Assembly: GCA_035236585.1 (NCBI GenBank)
Contig: CP141139.1
Coordinates: forward strand, 42,169,217 to 42,233,216
Length of the DNA stretch: 64,000 bases
DNA from: Warburgia ugandensis
Lineage: Eukaryota > Streptophyta > Magnoliopsida > Canellales > Canellaceae
Reading direction: 5' to 3'
Shown: positions 22,546-35,766 of the stretch, one piece after another
Layout of the letters: each line of letters starts with the position of its first letter
Position numbering within the stretch: position 1 is the first letter of the stretch
Notes under the pieces: generated by a model
What the model saw: only the letters and a program-made list of their open reading frames with translations
What the model was told of the DNA's origin: nothing
Database searches by the model: none
Made by a program: the position numbers and the translations under genes

Positions 22546-24200
22546 GAAGATGGGTTTGAAAAGACGATTACATCATAGGATAAGAGAAATCATGGAACAT
22601 ACTTGTCTAAAGAAAATTATATTCTCGATAGAGAGGAGAGAAGAATATTGTGCAAAATCCTGCTCGAGTTGAAAGTCCTAGTCTTTAAACTTTAGAAACA
22701 TTGTCATCATGAAAGAGCTAAAAGTGTTAGGGATGAAGTCACACAATTTCCATGCATTGATGCAACAACTCTACCTATAGCATTACGTTCGGTGCTATAG
22801 GACAAAGTTAGAGGATTTATTACTAAATTCTTCTACTTCTTCAATGCCTTGTGAAAGAATGTCGTAGATGTTTCAAAATTATAAGAAATCCAAGAAAATC
22901 TAGTGATAACTTTATGTGAACTTGTGATAATCTTCCTACCATCCTTCTTTGACATAATGGTATACTAAACAGGTCACTTCATCTATGAGGTTAGACTTCA
23001 TGGGCATGTTTACTTGCGATGGATGCACCCATATGAAAATTTAAAAGCATGTACATAATCACAACTAGTTAGAGGGTTGTATAGCCAAATGTTACATTGT
23101 AAAGGAAGCAATGGAGTTTTGCACGGAGTACTCATTAAGAGTGGATGGCATTGGAATCCCAAGAAAGAAATGATCAATTGGATTTCATGATCCCAAGGTC
23201 AGCAAACCTCTATCAGGTGGTCATGTATCGGCAGCTGACCATAAAAAAAGAGACCAGGCACACCTTTAAGTGTTGCAAAACAACATTGATGAAGTCTAGC
23301 CATACAGTGAGTACATTGATCATGAACATTGCATAAATTAATTAATGGTTACATTTTCTTTGATCTCTTCATTAATATATTTATGTGTATGTATGTGTAG
23401 TGAGCACATAGATGTCCTCAAAATGAAGTATCCAATTTATGCAAAGGAACAAAAGTGGCTGCAATTTGAGCATTGTTAACTTGCAATTCTTGGCTTCATT
23501 GGAAGGTAAAATTAATTAATTTTTATATCTAATAAATTGCATTATGCATACATATATCTAATAAATTAATTGCATTATGCATACAGAGTTTCAGAATTAG
23601 TGAGACAATCCTGTAAATGGTATATCCAAATCTTTAGGTTCGATGGCAATGGGACCATGACCAGAAGTAATAAAATATGCTAGATATACCATCAATGGTT
23701 ATCACTTTTGCATAAAAGACCATGATAACTCAAGAGTGCAACAAAATAGTGCATTATGTTAGTGGCTAATACTACATTTTTTTATTTTTATTTTTCACTT
23801 CAAAGGATAATAGGCTAATAAAGGTAAATGAGACCTTTTATGGTGTTATAAGAGAGATATGGGCCTTGGATTTTACTTGTAGAACTGTGATTATTTTTAA
23901 GTATGATTGGGTGGAACACAACAAAGAGAACATAAAAAATGACATCCTTAGATTGACATTGGTTGACCTCAACAAGATCTATTATAAAAATATTGGTTTA
24001 CTTTGGTATCTTAAGCAAACGAGTATTTTATGTGCAAGACGGACATGATAAAAGATGGTCAGCTATTCTATCATTTTGTTTGAGAGATTTTTTGTGATGT
24101 AGATGATCTAAGCGATAATGCAATATATTTCTCTTTTAATACCAAAACAATTCCATTAATAGATATAGTTGGTGAGAACGAGGAAATTAGCTCTGTTATA
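22546..24200 (+). pseudogene. CACTA Tnp2 transposase, piece 3 of 3 (with DUF4216-like C-terminus)
   Basis: The C-terminal half of the transposase continues directly from the island at 10276. Blocks in order: MKMGLKRRLHH; NIVIMKELKVLGMKSHNFHA near 22700-22760, then LMQQLYL; LDFMGMFTCDGCTHMK near 22990-23035 (family form R..GPV..RWMYP.ER); GCIAKCYIVKEAMEFCTEYS near 23075-23130. After that comes the DUF4216-like tail: ARYTINGYHFCIKDHDNS at about 23675-23740, GVIREIWALDFTCRTVII, and ILRLTLVDLNKIYYKNIGLL to about 24005. Two short GT-AG introns are plausible, at 23307-23400 (94 nt) and 23506-23586 (81 nt), since family blocks resume across them. Several stop codons make it a pseudogene. It ends against an (ACAT)n array. 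Confidence 0.88.
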
Positions 24201-24218
24201 TGTCAAATGCCATTTGAT

Positions 24219-24275
24219 ATACATACATACATACATACATACATACATACATACATACATACATACATACATACA

Positions 24276-24311
<36 letters not shown>

Positions 24312-24320
24312 TATATATTT
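24219..24320 (+). repeat. (ACAT)n microsatellite with AT tail
   Basis: About 21 uninterrupted copies of the tetranucleotide run to about 24304, followed by a short (AT)n run to about 24320. The array lies directly after the transposase C-terminus. Confidence 0.95.
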
Positions 24321-24399
24321 GTAATGAAATGATGATACATGAGGATTTTTCTAAAAAATACAAGATTTGAATGTTCTTATGTGTTGGTTATGTTTATAA

Positions 24400-25620
24400 T
24401 GGATGATTCAACTTTGAATTGTATATTCTAAAGTTGTTTTTTAAAACCGACTTTAAAAGTAATGTTTCCTTTATAAAAAGGCTGAAATTGTCCATTTTTT
24501 CCTATACCTATTGACGTTCTTCATGTTGTAATGGAATGATAGCCTCCTCCCATGGTTCGTCTATGTCTCTCTGTCTTATTCCCCTCTTACCATTTTTTTT
24601 GGAGATTTTGAATGTTTCTCTTATGAAAAACATAGTAAGAATACTAAACCCTCTTGTTGTCATCCATGACTTTTATTGTTAATAACTTTATGTTGCATGT
24701 TGTAGATGAAGAGGGTTTTGTCACTACAAATGATGGGTTTAGGAACTTGATTAGATCGTTGTGATTTTGGCAAAATTCATACAATTTCATTGCAAACATC
24801 TACTTCTCGATCTAACCCTCAATATTGGAGAAAATGAGAGCCTCATGCATGGCTTGCTATTCTTCTCCAAAATTAGGGTTTGATGATAAGAAATATATAT
24901 GTTTTCATTATGTTGGCCAAGAATGTGAATCTTCGAAGATTTACCATCTCTCCCCTAATTGGAGAGTGGTGTGAGCTAAAAAGAGGCTAGATCTTGATGA
25001 AATAGTTCTAGATTAGCTCTTTGATCATTTGCTATCTTGTATTAATGTGATGTGAGAATCTATAACTTTAGATATATACCATAAAAGGATGATAAATGAG
25101 GAGTTATTCAAAAAATACTTGGATTTCCTTCTTCTTGTGTTTATATGTGTGTGTGTGTGTAGAAATCATGAATCAATGCTAAATTTTATAAAAAAAACCA
25201 GTGTCATTGGACGCAAGAGGTTTTAAAGTAAAAAATATACATACATGCATATATACATATATAATTTTCAAAGTCAAAAATAAAAAAATGACAGAAAAGG
25301 TTTTTAATGTAATTTTTTATCCAACTTTAAAACAAATTTTGAAGTCATTTTTAAGAAACAACTTTAAAAACAAATTTTAAGGTTGTTTCTTATCCAAATT
25401 TAAAAGTGATTTAAAGTCATATTTTTTCTATTGACTTTAAAAATAGTTTTTATTGTCAATTTCTTAGACTTTTAAAGTTGAATAGAAAATGACTTAAAGA
25501 AAGTGTTTTTAAAGTTGATTTTTTAGACTTTTAAAGTCCATACAAATGACTTTAAAAGTAGTTTTTAAAGTCATATTTCTTTTCCAACTTAAAAAATTTA
25601 AAGAAGATAAGATTGAATTA
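24400..25620. repeat. CACTA subterminal-like repeats
   Basis: Many short copies, in both orientations, of words such as GACTTTAAA, TTTAAAGTC, AACTTTAAAA and TTTTAAAGT occur here, especially at 25310-25590. The same words crowd the last 300 bp before the CACTA terminus at 60556, where the element's own binding protein is expected to bind in this superfamily. Their presence just downstream of Tnp2 is unexpected for an internal position. They could mark the end of one CACTA copy or an internal duplication of the subterminal region. No TIR was found here. Confidence 0.55.
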
Positions 25621-25734
25621 TATGTTCGTGTCGTCATTTTCATTTCCATCTCTATTATCTACAATTGCTTGCATAGTTTCTTCATCAAATGCTATCATGC
25701 CATGAAGGAAAATTTGTGCATCTTCACGTGTAAG

Positions 25735-26075
25735 GTACTTCCTCTCTCCTCCTTCCCTTCTTCCCTTCCTCTCTCCATCCCTCTACCTTGCACAATCTCT
25801 GGTAAGCCTTGACTGATTGTGCACATGCCCTCCCTCCTTTCCTCTCTCACTCTCTCTCTACCTTGCATAGTCATAAGCCAACCCCAACCGTTAGTGTGCA
25901 TCCCCTCCCTCCCTCCCTTTCTCTCTCACTCTCTCTTTGCCTTGTCCGATTGCTAGAAGCCTCAACCGACAGTGCACATCCCTCCCCCTCCCTCCCAAGC
26001 TCCCTCTCTCTCTATGCCTTGTGCAATTGCCAATTAGCCCCAACTGATCATGCATGCAACCCATCTCCCTCCCTT
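25735..26075 (+). repeat. Pyrimidine-rich minisatellite, copy A
   Basis: About four degenerate units of roughly 85-90 bp. Each has a CT-rich part (ccctccctctctcactctctct) joined to a more complex part (ccttgcacaatctctgg- or ccttgtccgattgctag-like, then caaccgacagtgcacatccc). Related units occur at 30612-31190. The long plus-strand reading frames across it are by-products of low complexity. Confidence 0.75.
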
Positions 26076-26085
26076 CAACATCCTC

Positions 26086-26640
26086 GATTTTTCAAGCATT
26101 TATCAATTTAAAGTTGGAAAGCAATGAAAATTTTCTCATTTTAGAAAACAAGATTAGAGTGATGACATATATGTAAGCATGACAAATGTATCCACTTCTT
26201 TCTGGGAGTTATGGTGAAAAAGAATGCACATATATTTAAAATAGTAGTTTTCTAACTAGGAACGATTAGAGATACATGCCACAGGATCATCCATATTGTC
26301 ACAACTGAAGTCACACAGTCCATTCAAATAATTAGAACAATCATATTATAGTCATCCAATGTGTCAATAGAAATTTAAGTTGTATATAGTACCCAAAATA
26401 ACATCATGTGCATGGATTCTATCAAATAAACTACTCTAAATACATAAACTCCTCACATTTAAACTAATCAAGTACTTTCACCTTCCCTGTGTCTCTCTTG
26501 TTCAAGCTACCTGGCATGTCACCTGAAATGTTGGTTGTAGGTTTGAGCAAAAACAATAGCTCACAGTAGGGTAAAAAATTAATACAAGCTAGAATGCTTG
26601 AAATAGGGAATATTGTAGCATACGTATATGTGTAAGTATT
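26086..26640. other. Unassigned DNA
   Basis: AT-rich sequence without recognisable gene, terminus or repeat. It contains a few more AACTTTAAA-like words at its left edge. Confidence 0.3.
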
Positions 26641-26684
26641 CCACACACACACACACACATGCATGCATGCACGCACACACACAC
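26641..26684 (+). repeat. (AC)n microsatellite with GCAT interruption
   Basis: Two (AC)n runs flank three to four GCAT tetranucleotides. A minus-strand reading frame over it is a low-complexity artefact. Confidence 0.9.
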
Positions 26685-26769
26685 CTCGTTTTTGAAATGA
26701 GAAAACACAACACATAAAATAAAGATACACAAAGAAAAGCTTATGATCTCTCAAATCATCAAGTTATAA

Positions 26770-27250
26770 ATACCCTCACAAACCATGACTCACTTGACCT
26801 CATGGGGGTACTTGGCTACCACTTAGAGCACTTTCCCTTGAGAAGGTATTACTATTGCCCTCTGTCTCTATCAGAAGGCTAGTATCAATCTCATGTCAAA
26901 GGTCAATGGTCAACTGCACCTCTTAGCATAGTGTCACTAGGACTTACAATGACGACTAGAATGTCTACCTCTAGGTCTTATTGCCACCCTAGGCATGCAA
27001 GCCTCTAGGTCTTATGCTACTTGTAGAGCACTTATCAAGCGATCTGGGACTTACGACACTCCCAGAGTGATTTCCCAAAACATCGATAAAATTTATAATC
27101 ATCAGGGCTTACAGTTGCTCGTAGAGTGCCTACCTAAGATCAACAAATCCGCATACATCATGACTTACAGCCACTCCTACATCACCTACCTAAAGCATTG
27201 ATGAAACCATAACTCACAGCTCATAAAAATCCATATCTCATGACTCACCA
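26770..27250. repeat. Degenerate tandem repeat with 'acttac ... ctcgtagag' units
   Basis: Diverged units of about 70-80 bp recur. Each contains a (g)acttac(a/g)-like word, a ctc(g/c)tagag-like word and cctac(c/t)taa(g/a). There are about six copies. Similar short tandem patterns are found in LTRs, so this may be part of an old LTR. Units are too diverged to define precisely. Confidence 0.45.
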
Positions 27251-29546
27251 ACACACTTGTGTTGGTAGCTAAGTATTGATGAAAACAATGTCTCCAAGCC
27301 CTTGGCCAAATCTGTAAATCCATCTATCCAAATCATGGAAAAATCCAAAATCATGATGTGATGGATTGTTATGCAATGGTATGCTTTGTCTGTTAGTGTA
27401 AGATGTTTTGTTTATCCCATTATTAACTTATAGTGAAATATTTTAGTTGATGTCAGCTTCTTTATGAAGTTTAAGATCAAGATGTCTCTTTATCATGAAT
27501 GCATATCTTTATTTTCAACTCTGGTGTTTTTGGTACTTAATGTCTTAATGATCTCTCTTTGATTAACAATCCATTTTCCTCAGTGTAGGTCAAACATTTT
27601 TTGTATTATTCTTTTGGTTATATCCCTAAGCAACTAAGTGTCCTTAGGTTATGACCCTAATTCCATTTACTTTGCGTTCTTACAATCCTATAAGATTACA
27701 ACCCTTTTTCTATATATAGTTCCTAGGTCTAAGACATGCTTGATTCCATGTTATCACTGTACCCTAGAAAATACTCTTATGGTGCTAGTCATAAGGTTCA
27801 TAACATAGAACAATTTTCTTTTAACTAATCTTCTTTTTGTGTTGTTAATCATACGTAGTCTAAATTTGGATTCTAGGTATGGCCAACTATTCAACTTAAC
27901 TAGTTTGGTCCTTAGGAATGTAATTCCTAACATCTAACTGGTAACATGGAGTATTTCACCGTTGGATAGTTTCCTAGGATTTAATTCTCTAGGGCACAAG
28001 AGATCTATTTATGAAAGACTAAGGCATAGGGGACTAGTCACATAAGGCTAAATTGAAGGAGTGTAGGTCATAAAAGACCAAAGTAGAAATGGCAAATCAT
28101 ACAAGTCTTAGTTAAGGAAGTTATGTCCTACAATTCTAAGTTGAAAGTAACTTGACCAAATGAAATTAAGTTGCAAGTATCATGTCATTACTAACTAGGT
28201 TATGAATTATTCAAGTCATGGTTAACAAAGGCTCAAGGGATTAAGGCATATGGTTTTAAGTCTTATGAAATAGTAGTTTAGTGTCCAAATCTTAAGTGGT
28301 TGTGCCTAAATGAGTTGGCAAGTGAGGTTTTATCAGTGGGTCCAACTAAGTTTTCTAAGTGTTTAGACTTCTAGCATAAGGGCAATGCTGTAATTTCCTT
28401 TACCTAGGATAATTACCTTTTTGCCCTTCACTATTTCTAGTTTAGAGGTCTTTTTGCATTCCCTATATTATCAATTAGATGTACAATTAGGGGTGATACC
28501 ATTTTCAATTTTAAAAGACCAAATTTCTCTTATTTTTCCTTAAGCTGGAATTTTGTAATCCAAATTCCATGTCAATGTAAATTTTAACTACAGAAATTCC
28601 ACCCAGCACTTCTTCTCTACTCAATCAAACCAATAGCTATGTGCAACTAGTTGTACAATTTCAATTTGTTTTCAAAGCTTGCAAAAATGGGTTTTTCTTA
28701 ACTTCCACATGGTTTTTCCTTTCCTTGACCATTAGATTGCCTTAAAAACTTATGAATCTTCTTGTCATGGCACCATTTCCTGATCATTGTGAAACTGGAA
28801 ATGGGTGCTTACTATTTCATTGGTTTTCTCCATTCCCACTTCAAATTACTTAGTATGAAACATTACCAAGGTTACTAATCAAGTTAAATTTCAAGTTATT
28901 TCCTCTCCATGATTTAATTGCCATTCCTAGAGAACTACTGGTTGCAAAAATGGAGGCATTTCTTGCACCCATGCATGTAGGAAATGGTGCATTTTATCCC
29001 AGTTTGCACCTTCAAATTAGTACATAATTACTATAAATCAAGGAGTAAACTTGCTTCCTATTTGAAGTTGAATATGTTTTCTACAAGACCCACTTTTTAC
29101 TTTGTCTCAATTTAGTATGAATCAAGAGTAATAGGCTTAGGATTGGGTGCACCTTGCCTGCCCATATGTAGGAAAAACAGTGACACCCAGTCCTATTCTC
29201 ACTTTGTCTCAGATAAACCCTATGAAAATCTTTGTAAATTTGCAATTTGAATGCATCAATTACAAGTTCATGCAACAAGGAAGAAATCCCAGATACACCT
29301 TTTAGAAATATGAAGATTTAAGTGGGTAGCTAGCATGATGAACATCCCCTGCTCACCATAAACTACTAGTCAAGAACAAAACATAACATGATCAAATTCT
29401 CATAAAAACTTGATAAATCCAACAAGAATCTAGCTATAAATCAAGCATGCATATGATACAAACATGTAGCATGATTAAGCAAGGGAAAAGATCACATTTT
29501 ATAACATTTTAATTATTAAATGGATGTAGAAAATCAGGCCATTACA
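27251..29546 (-). other. Possible minus-strand LTR remnant
   Basis: The right edge reads GGCCATTACA at 29537-29546, which is what a minus-strand LTR beginning TGTAATGGCC would show. The stretch at 28380-28600 contains text such as ttacctttttgccctt, seen in comparable positions of other long LTRs. No matching left terminus, primer site or target duplication was found, so this is tentative. Confidence 0.25.
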
Positions 29547-29863
29547 AATTACTAGTTCAAGTAATTTGCAGATCTAAGGACAAAAACCATGCAATTTTGT
29601 GCTTGGCTAATTGAAGCTTTTATTAGCAAGTCATCCTACTCAAATCCCCTACCTGTGATTGTGATTTGCTCAATTGGATCATGAAATTCTTCATTGACTT
29701 GCAAGGTACTGGTTCATGCATGGCCAAGCTTCACCTATGGAGAAGATGCTCCACCACCCAGCCCATTTCTCCTTCACCAAGTTCCCAATCTCCTTCCACT
29801 TAATTCCTTCTTCGTTACAAACTTTCCCTTAGTTTCTCGGCTTTCTTCTTCCTCTCAATTTCA

Positions 29864-29913
29864 TCTTCTTCTTCTTCTTCTTCTTCTTCTTCTTCTTCTT
29901 CTTCTTCTTCTTC
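29864..29913 (+). repeat. (TTC)n microsatellite
   Basis: About 17 near-perfect trinucleotide copies within CT-rich DNA. The small reading frame across it (poly-Leu) is an artefact. Confidence 0.93.
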
Positions 29914-30611
29914 TCCATTTTTATTTTTTCCTTTCTCCTTCACTAGCTCACCCTTAATTAATGGCTGAAAAATTCAAAGCCTAAGTTTTATTTTCATTTT
30001 ATATTTAGTTTTAATTTTATGCATGTGGGAAATGAAGGACACGTGGGGAGCCAGCTGCCTTTGGTTGGTGCCCCCAACATGGATGGTCCAGATTAAATTC
30101 CACTAGAATAATTTACTTAAGTACATTTTCAATTATAACCTCTTATTTAACTTGCTTTTATTCAATTTTATCCTGTTCAGGGTATATTTTGTAATTGTAT
30201 CTTGGACAGTAATATATCTATTTTGCAATTTATAGCTAATTAGTTGAAATTTCACCAAAGGCTTTGGATGGTGTTTAGGCTAAGGTCTTCACCTATTAAT
30301 GGCCTATCTAATTCACAATCAAACCTCAATTTATATTTTACTTTCTATTTTTCCTTTTAGCAAATCACTTGATGTTAACTTAATGTGATTTTTTAAATTC
30401 CTATTTTTCCTTGGAAATTTTTGGTTTATTAAAATTTTATATTAACCTAACAATCACTTCTAAGAAGTTATCCTAACCTAATTCCTCAATGAGCTCATTC
30501 AATTCTTCTCCATTACCCTTAAATTGTACATTTAGAAAAATAAAACAATTTATCCTATTTTTTTTCTAAATGTATGAATTTATTTATCATAATTCTATAA
30601 TTACATGTATT
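29914..30611. other. Unassigned AT-rich DNA
   Basis: Nothing recognisable. It is bounded by a (TTC)n array and the second minisatellite block. Confidence 0.3.
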
Positions 30612-31190
<579 letters not shown>

Positions 31191-31695
31191 CTCTTTCTCT
31201 TAGTCTCTGATCAGTTGTTCAAGTGAACCCCTCACCTATTTCTATCTTAGTTAGTCTTAGTTTATTATATTGTTTTAGCTTTGATCGATCTCGTAATAAG
31301 GTTTGAAACGATTCTTTTTCATTTGTTATGTTGTTTTAGCTTTATTATTTATTTATTTCATTCTTGTAATGGTAGGTATAGGGGATTTAGGATGAAAATA
31401 TGTTAATATCATGATTTATCACATAGAGAATGCATAAAATGATTATTGTTATTTGTTTATGTGATTCTTGTAATGATAGATGGAAAATTGAGAGATGACT
31501 GAGATATGGATTTGTTGTGCTATGTAAAAGAGTGTGTTTGCATCCAAGAATGAGTATGATAAAGATGGGAGGGTGGTGGGGGAGTGCAATGGTGGATGTG
31601 CATGGAATGACTATATGTAGAAACTAAATGGATGATGCATGCTCTATCTAACTACCAACATGTGTGGAGTCCTAAACTCATCTTGGAATTAATGC
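31191..31695. other. Unassigned AT-rich DNA
   Basis: No recognisable coding sequence or terminus. It precedes the 590-bp tandem duplication. Confidence 0.3.
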
Positions 31696-32883
31696 AAAGA
31701 AATATAGAAAAGTCTAATTTAGGATAGTAAAAAATCTAAGAATTGATAATACATTTAGCTCCTAAAGTGGTCCTAAGAAGTATGTAAAGAAGGATGGAAA
31801 GTTAACAAAGATTCAAAAAGAAAGAATCTAAGATCTAGGCATGAGATTCTAAAGTTAGAAAGTAGCATATTTCTAAATTAGGAAATTTCTAAAACAAGGA
31901 AAAGAAAAATGATGAAGACATTCTATATTAGCTAGGACAATGATCTTTGATGCTTATTATGTTAGAACAAAATTGTAGAATTCATGAAAACCTTGGGTCA
32001 TGCATGCATACCTAAAATTAGAAACTATCTAAAAGTAGAACTACCATGTAATTTACAAAACTAAATGATGAATGGTTACTAAACTATGGACTGTGTATGA
32101 TGCTAGAAAGAACTAAGCATGCAAAAGCTTCCCATGCTTTGGTTAAGTTATTAATTAAGAGCTAGGTGGTTCAGTGTTATCACATTGTTTAGGGAAAGAA
32201 GTTAGATCCATGAAATTCCATTGTTGAATGAAATTTGCATCTTGAATTGGAAAAGAGCATGCTAATAATGGCTTATACCTAAGACTAAAATTAGAAAGTG
32301 CCATGCTTTTAATTTAGGAAAGTGAAAAATCTAATAATCAATTATGCATTTAGTTCCTAAAATGCTCCTACGATGTGTGTAAAATAAGATGGAATGTTAA
32401 TAAAAGTTTTAATAAGAAAGAATTCAAGATCTCTATATGAGATTTAAAAATAAGAAAGTAGCATACTTCTAAATTAGAAAAGTTCTAAAAATAATTAAAA
32501 GTAAAATGATAATGACTTTCTAGACTAGGACAATGATCTATGATGCTCACTGTGCTAGAACCAAAGTGTAGAATGCTTGCAAAGCTAAAATTACAAACTA
32601 TTTAAAAATTGAAACTACCATGCAAGTTAGGAAAGTTCTAGACGTAGAAAAGTAAATGATGAATGGATATTAAGATATGGACTAAGTGTATGATGCTTGA
32701 AAGAAGTAATTGAACATGCAATTGGTTCCCATGCTTTGGTCAAGCTATTAATTAAGTTTTAGGTGGTTTAATGTTATTGCATTGTTTTGAGAAAGAAGTT
32801 AGAATGGTGGAATTTCCTTGTTGAATGGAATTTTCATCTTGAATTGGAAATGAGCATGTTAATTATGGTTTATACTTGTATGT
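31696..32883 (+). repeat. Tandem duplication of about 590 bp
   Basis: Unit 1 is about 31696-32286 and unit 2 about 32287-32883. Matching landmarks in both include catttagyTCCTAAA near the start, a gatgctcactgt/gatgcttattat word in the middle, and tgcatgcaa...tcccatgctttggt then gcatcttgaattggaaa near the end. They differ at roughly one base in five, so the duplication is old. No coding function is visible. Confidence 0.8.
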
Positions 32884-33430
32884 TTACTTTAAGCGATGAT
32901 ATCTTATTGTATGTGGTCTTAACTGAATCCTTAGAGGTTTAAGATATTTTTGGAGGCTCTGGGTGAGTTTTACATTTACATTCTTTTGTATCATTTATTT
33001 TGCCTTAATTTTTTTTAGATTATTTTTATCACGTTCACGATTTTGCTTTAAGGTTTTAGGATATTCAAACACATTCATGTCATCAATCTTCTAGAGCTTG
33101 ATTTTGATTCATTTGTGTGGAAGAGGTGAGGTCACTAGTTTTTCATTCTATTGCATCCTTTTGCATTATATCCATAAAATGTTTACATAACTAAATATTT
33201 AGGTAATTTCTTTAAATATATATACTCTATTTCTATTAGAGTAGAAAATCAAAGTGAATAGTTGGTGTCTATGTCATGGTTTCCATTTAAATATCAATGT
33301 ATATTCATCAGCTAATGCCACCTTTGTACTCACAAAAGCAAGTTTCTAATGTTTCATTCTACTTTTATTTTCTTTAAATGAATTACATGGGTTATTTGAT
33401 TTCTTTGTTCTGATATCATTATGTTCTTGT
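32884..33430. other. Unassigned DNA before the CACTA second ORF
   Basis: AT-rich sequence. It may contain an intron or leader of the CACTA second gene, but nothing is recognisable. Confidence 0.25.
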
Positions 33431-33437
33431 TTGTAGT

Positions 33438-35170
33438 AAAAATGGAACATGAACAACATCAAAATGAAGAATATGAACAATATCAATAGCATGAACAAGA
33501 GGCCAACCTTAGCAACACTCAAAAGAGATAGGGCAGAGGGCAAATAGTGATGGAAAATGATATCAAGTGATAGTATAAGGGAATTATAAAAACTGTCCAA
33601 TACAATAGTAAGGGGAAATAGATAGGTGAGAGTGCATCATCTTATAGTAGTTCTCTGCTCCATAGTAAGAAGCATGGTGCCTATCACATTTGATTAATGG
33701 AGACGTGTGCTAGCAACAATAAAAGATTCAATATGGGAGATAGTAAAGGTATGTAAAAATGCCATGTATTATATAATTTATATCATACCTTATCTTTTAA
33801 TTTTCAAATATAGTAACAAGCTTTGTACTTTTGTAGACTGCCTTTGAGGTACCTGAGCATAACAAGATGTGTACTTTGCAATGAGCTGGTAAGCAATGGA
33901 GAAAATGGAAGAACTACCATATTCACAATCACAAAGCAGCATATGTTAATGATTGTGGAGGTTGTACATCATGCTTGCCATTTATTTAGATGTCATTGAC
34001 CAGGATGTGTGAAATGCATTTGTAAAGGACCACACGTCCTATGAATTTGACGACTGTACTAAAACAATGTTTCATTTAATTAATTATATGTAACATTTAG
34101 TTATTGCACTTGATTATGTACACGTAAATGTGTAGGAAAAGAGTGCAAGAAAAAGAAAGGGGTACGAAACTAATATGCAGCACCACCTCTCTAGGTTGGG
34201 CTATGCCCATTCGGAAGTGCGTGAAGTAAGTGTTTATGACAATGTATTCCTTTCAAATTATACTATAGCTATATACATTTTATTGACTAACTATACTGTC
34301 TTGCTTGACAGGAAAAGAAAGATGGGACTACAGATCCCATTGACCACACCATTCTCTAGAAGGTGGTGCAGTCAGTGGGTTGTAATACCTAAATGTTCAT
34401 AGATGAAGCTATTGCATAAGTTGCTTCTTGCATTGTAAGTGGTTCCACTTGTTTATCCTTGACTACCTTCAATTTTATACATTTAAATGAATGAACTTAT
34501 CATGTCCTTCTAATTAAATTTTATAGGTTCTTAACCAAGAAAGCATGATTACAGGAACTCTAAGTAGCAATGTTGCCAATGATGATACCTTGTATAGGGC
34601 TATGGGCAAGAAGGATCACCCTAATCAAGTAAGGGGCATAGGTTGCGGTAATGTTCCTTCCAAATTCTTTGCTACAATAATACCTACAATTGAAGATTTA
34701 GAGGCCTACAAGAAGTTGTGTGAGAAAATAAAAACAAATATACTTAACTAGTTGCATGAAGGTAGTTTGTTGATAATTTCTCATTCCCCTATACCTAATT
34801 CTTGTACTGCCCTTGTACCTCCATCAAATGCTAGCTGTAATTTCCTCACTGAAGAAGTTCATGAAGGACAACTTGTAACCTTTGAAAGAAAAATTCCAGC
34901 CAAGGAGGTGTATATATATGTGTGTGTGTGTATAGTCACTGGAACTTTTTCATCATCCTTTAATTCTCCTTTCTCATCCTCTCTTGTGTATGATGTATTT
35001 CTGATTTGTAGGTGGGCCAATGCCTATTCTCCTTGAATACTGGTCCAAATGTAATCACAGTTGGTTCATGCTATGTGCATGAATCAACTATTTTTCATGG
35101 AATTAGTATGCCTCCACAAACTAAGCACATATCCATTTCCATGGGTTTGAATGCAAATACCAACCTACCA
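33438..35170 (+). pseudogene. CACTA second ORF (Transposase_24/Ptta-like), 5' and central part
   Basis: Family-type blocks in plus orientation: KQWRKWKNYHIHNHK near 33890-33930 (usual form KKWRD.K), a coiled, basic region around 34140-34330, then NDDTLYRAMGKKDHPNQVRG followed by IGCGNVPS at 34572-34660. That last block matches the diagnostic D..Y..V.G....G.VRG.G.G..P motif. The ORF from 34545 stays open to about 34750. A GT-AG intron is plausible at 34908-35011 (104 nt, with a GT run), joining PAKE to VGQCLFSL. The exon after it reads GSCYVHESTIFHGISMPP to the edge of the LARD-like insertion at 35171. The product would be the DNA-binding or regulatory partner of Tnp2. It contains stop codons and is interrupted, so it is a pseudogene. 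The start is uncertain. Confidence 0.78.
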
Positions 35171-35758
35171 TGTAATAACCCCAATTTTTGTAATTGATTG
35201 AGAAAATCAATAAAGTTTGAGTTTCAGATATTTCGGGCTAAAATATTAGGGTTATTTAAAATATACTTTTTATAAAAGTATAATCAAATCATAAGACATT
35301 TAAAATTGAAATTAAACTTAGAAAACCCTTCAAAATGACTGTAAGCACGACAAATTCTAAATTCGGATGAGAAATCCTTAAGTTTCTTCATTTCTTGGAC
35401 AAAAGGGGTAAAATAGTAATTTTACCCAAAAATCAAAATATGAAACATCAAAATTTAGAATGTACTAGAAAATACGAATCTAATGCCACTAAGTACACTC
35501 AAATCCGAGATCATGGGAATAAAACCCAAAATTTTATGCATAAATAGCAAAATGGTCTTTTTACACCATGTGGGGCCCACATGGGGTCCACAAGGGACCC
35601 AACAACCAATTTTATCAGTAGCCCACGTGAATCATGGGTCAACAAACATCAGCTAGTCAAGGGAAAGAAAAATTAGGCAAGGGAGCATTGAAGACTTTCA
35701 TGCCATTCAATAATAAAAAAATAAAATATTATAGTCATGGAAAAAGACCCAAAATGCC

Positions 35759-35766
35759 TATAAATA
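35759..35766 (+). promoter_or_regulatory. 5' LTR TATA box (TATAAATA)
   Basis: CCTATAAATACA lies about 590 bp inside the LTR. It is conserved at 43887-43894 in the 3' LTR and, in context, in the other long LTRs. A pyrimidine-rich stretch (ttctcttcactctcc) lies about 60 bp downstream. Confidence 0.6.

Noticed and set aside
24219-24304. Regular repeat array that might suggest a CRISPR
   Set aside because: It is an uninterrupted 4-bp microsatellite with no spacers, in a plant genome.
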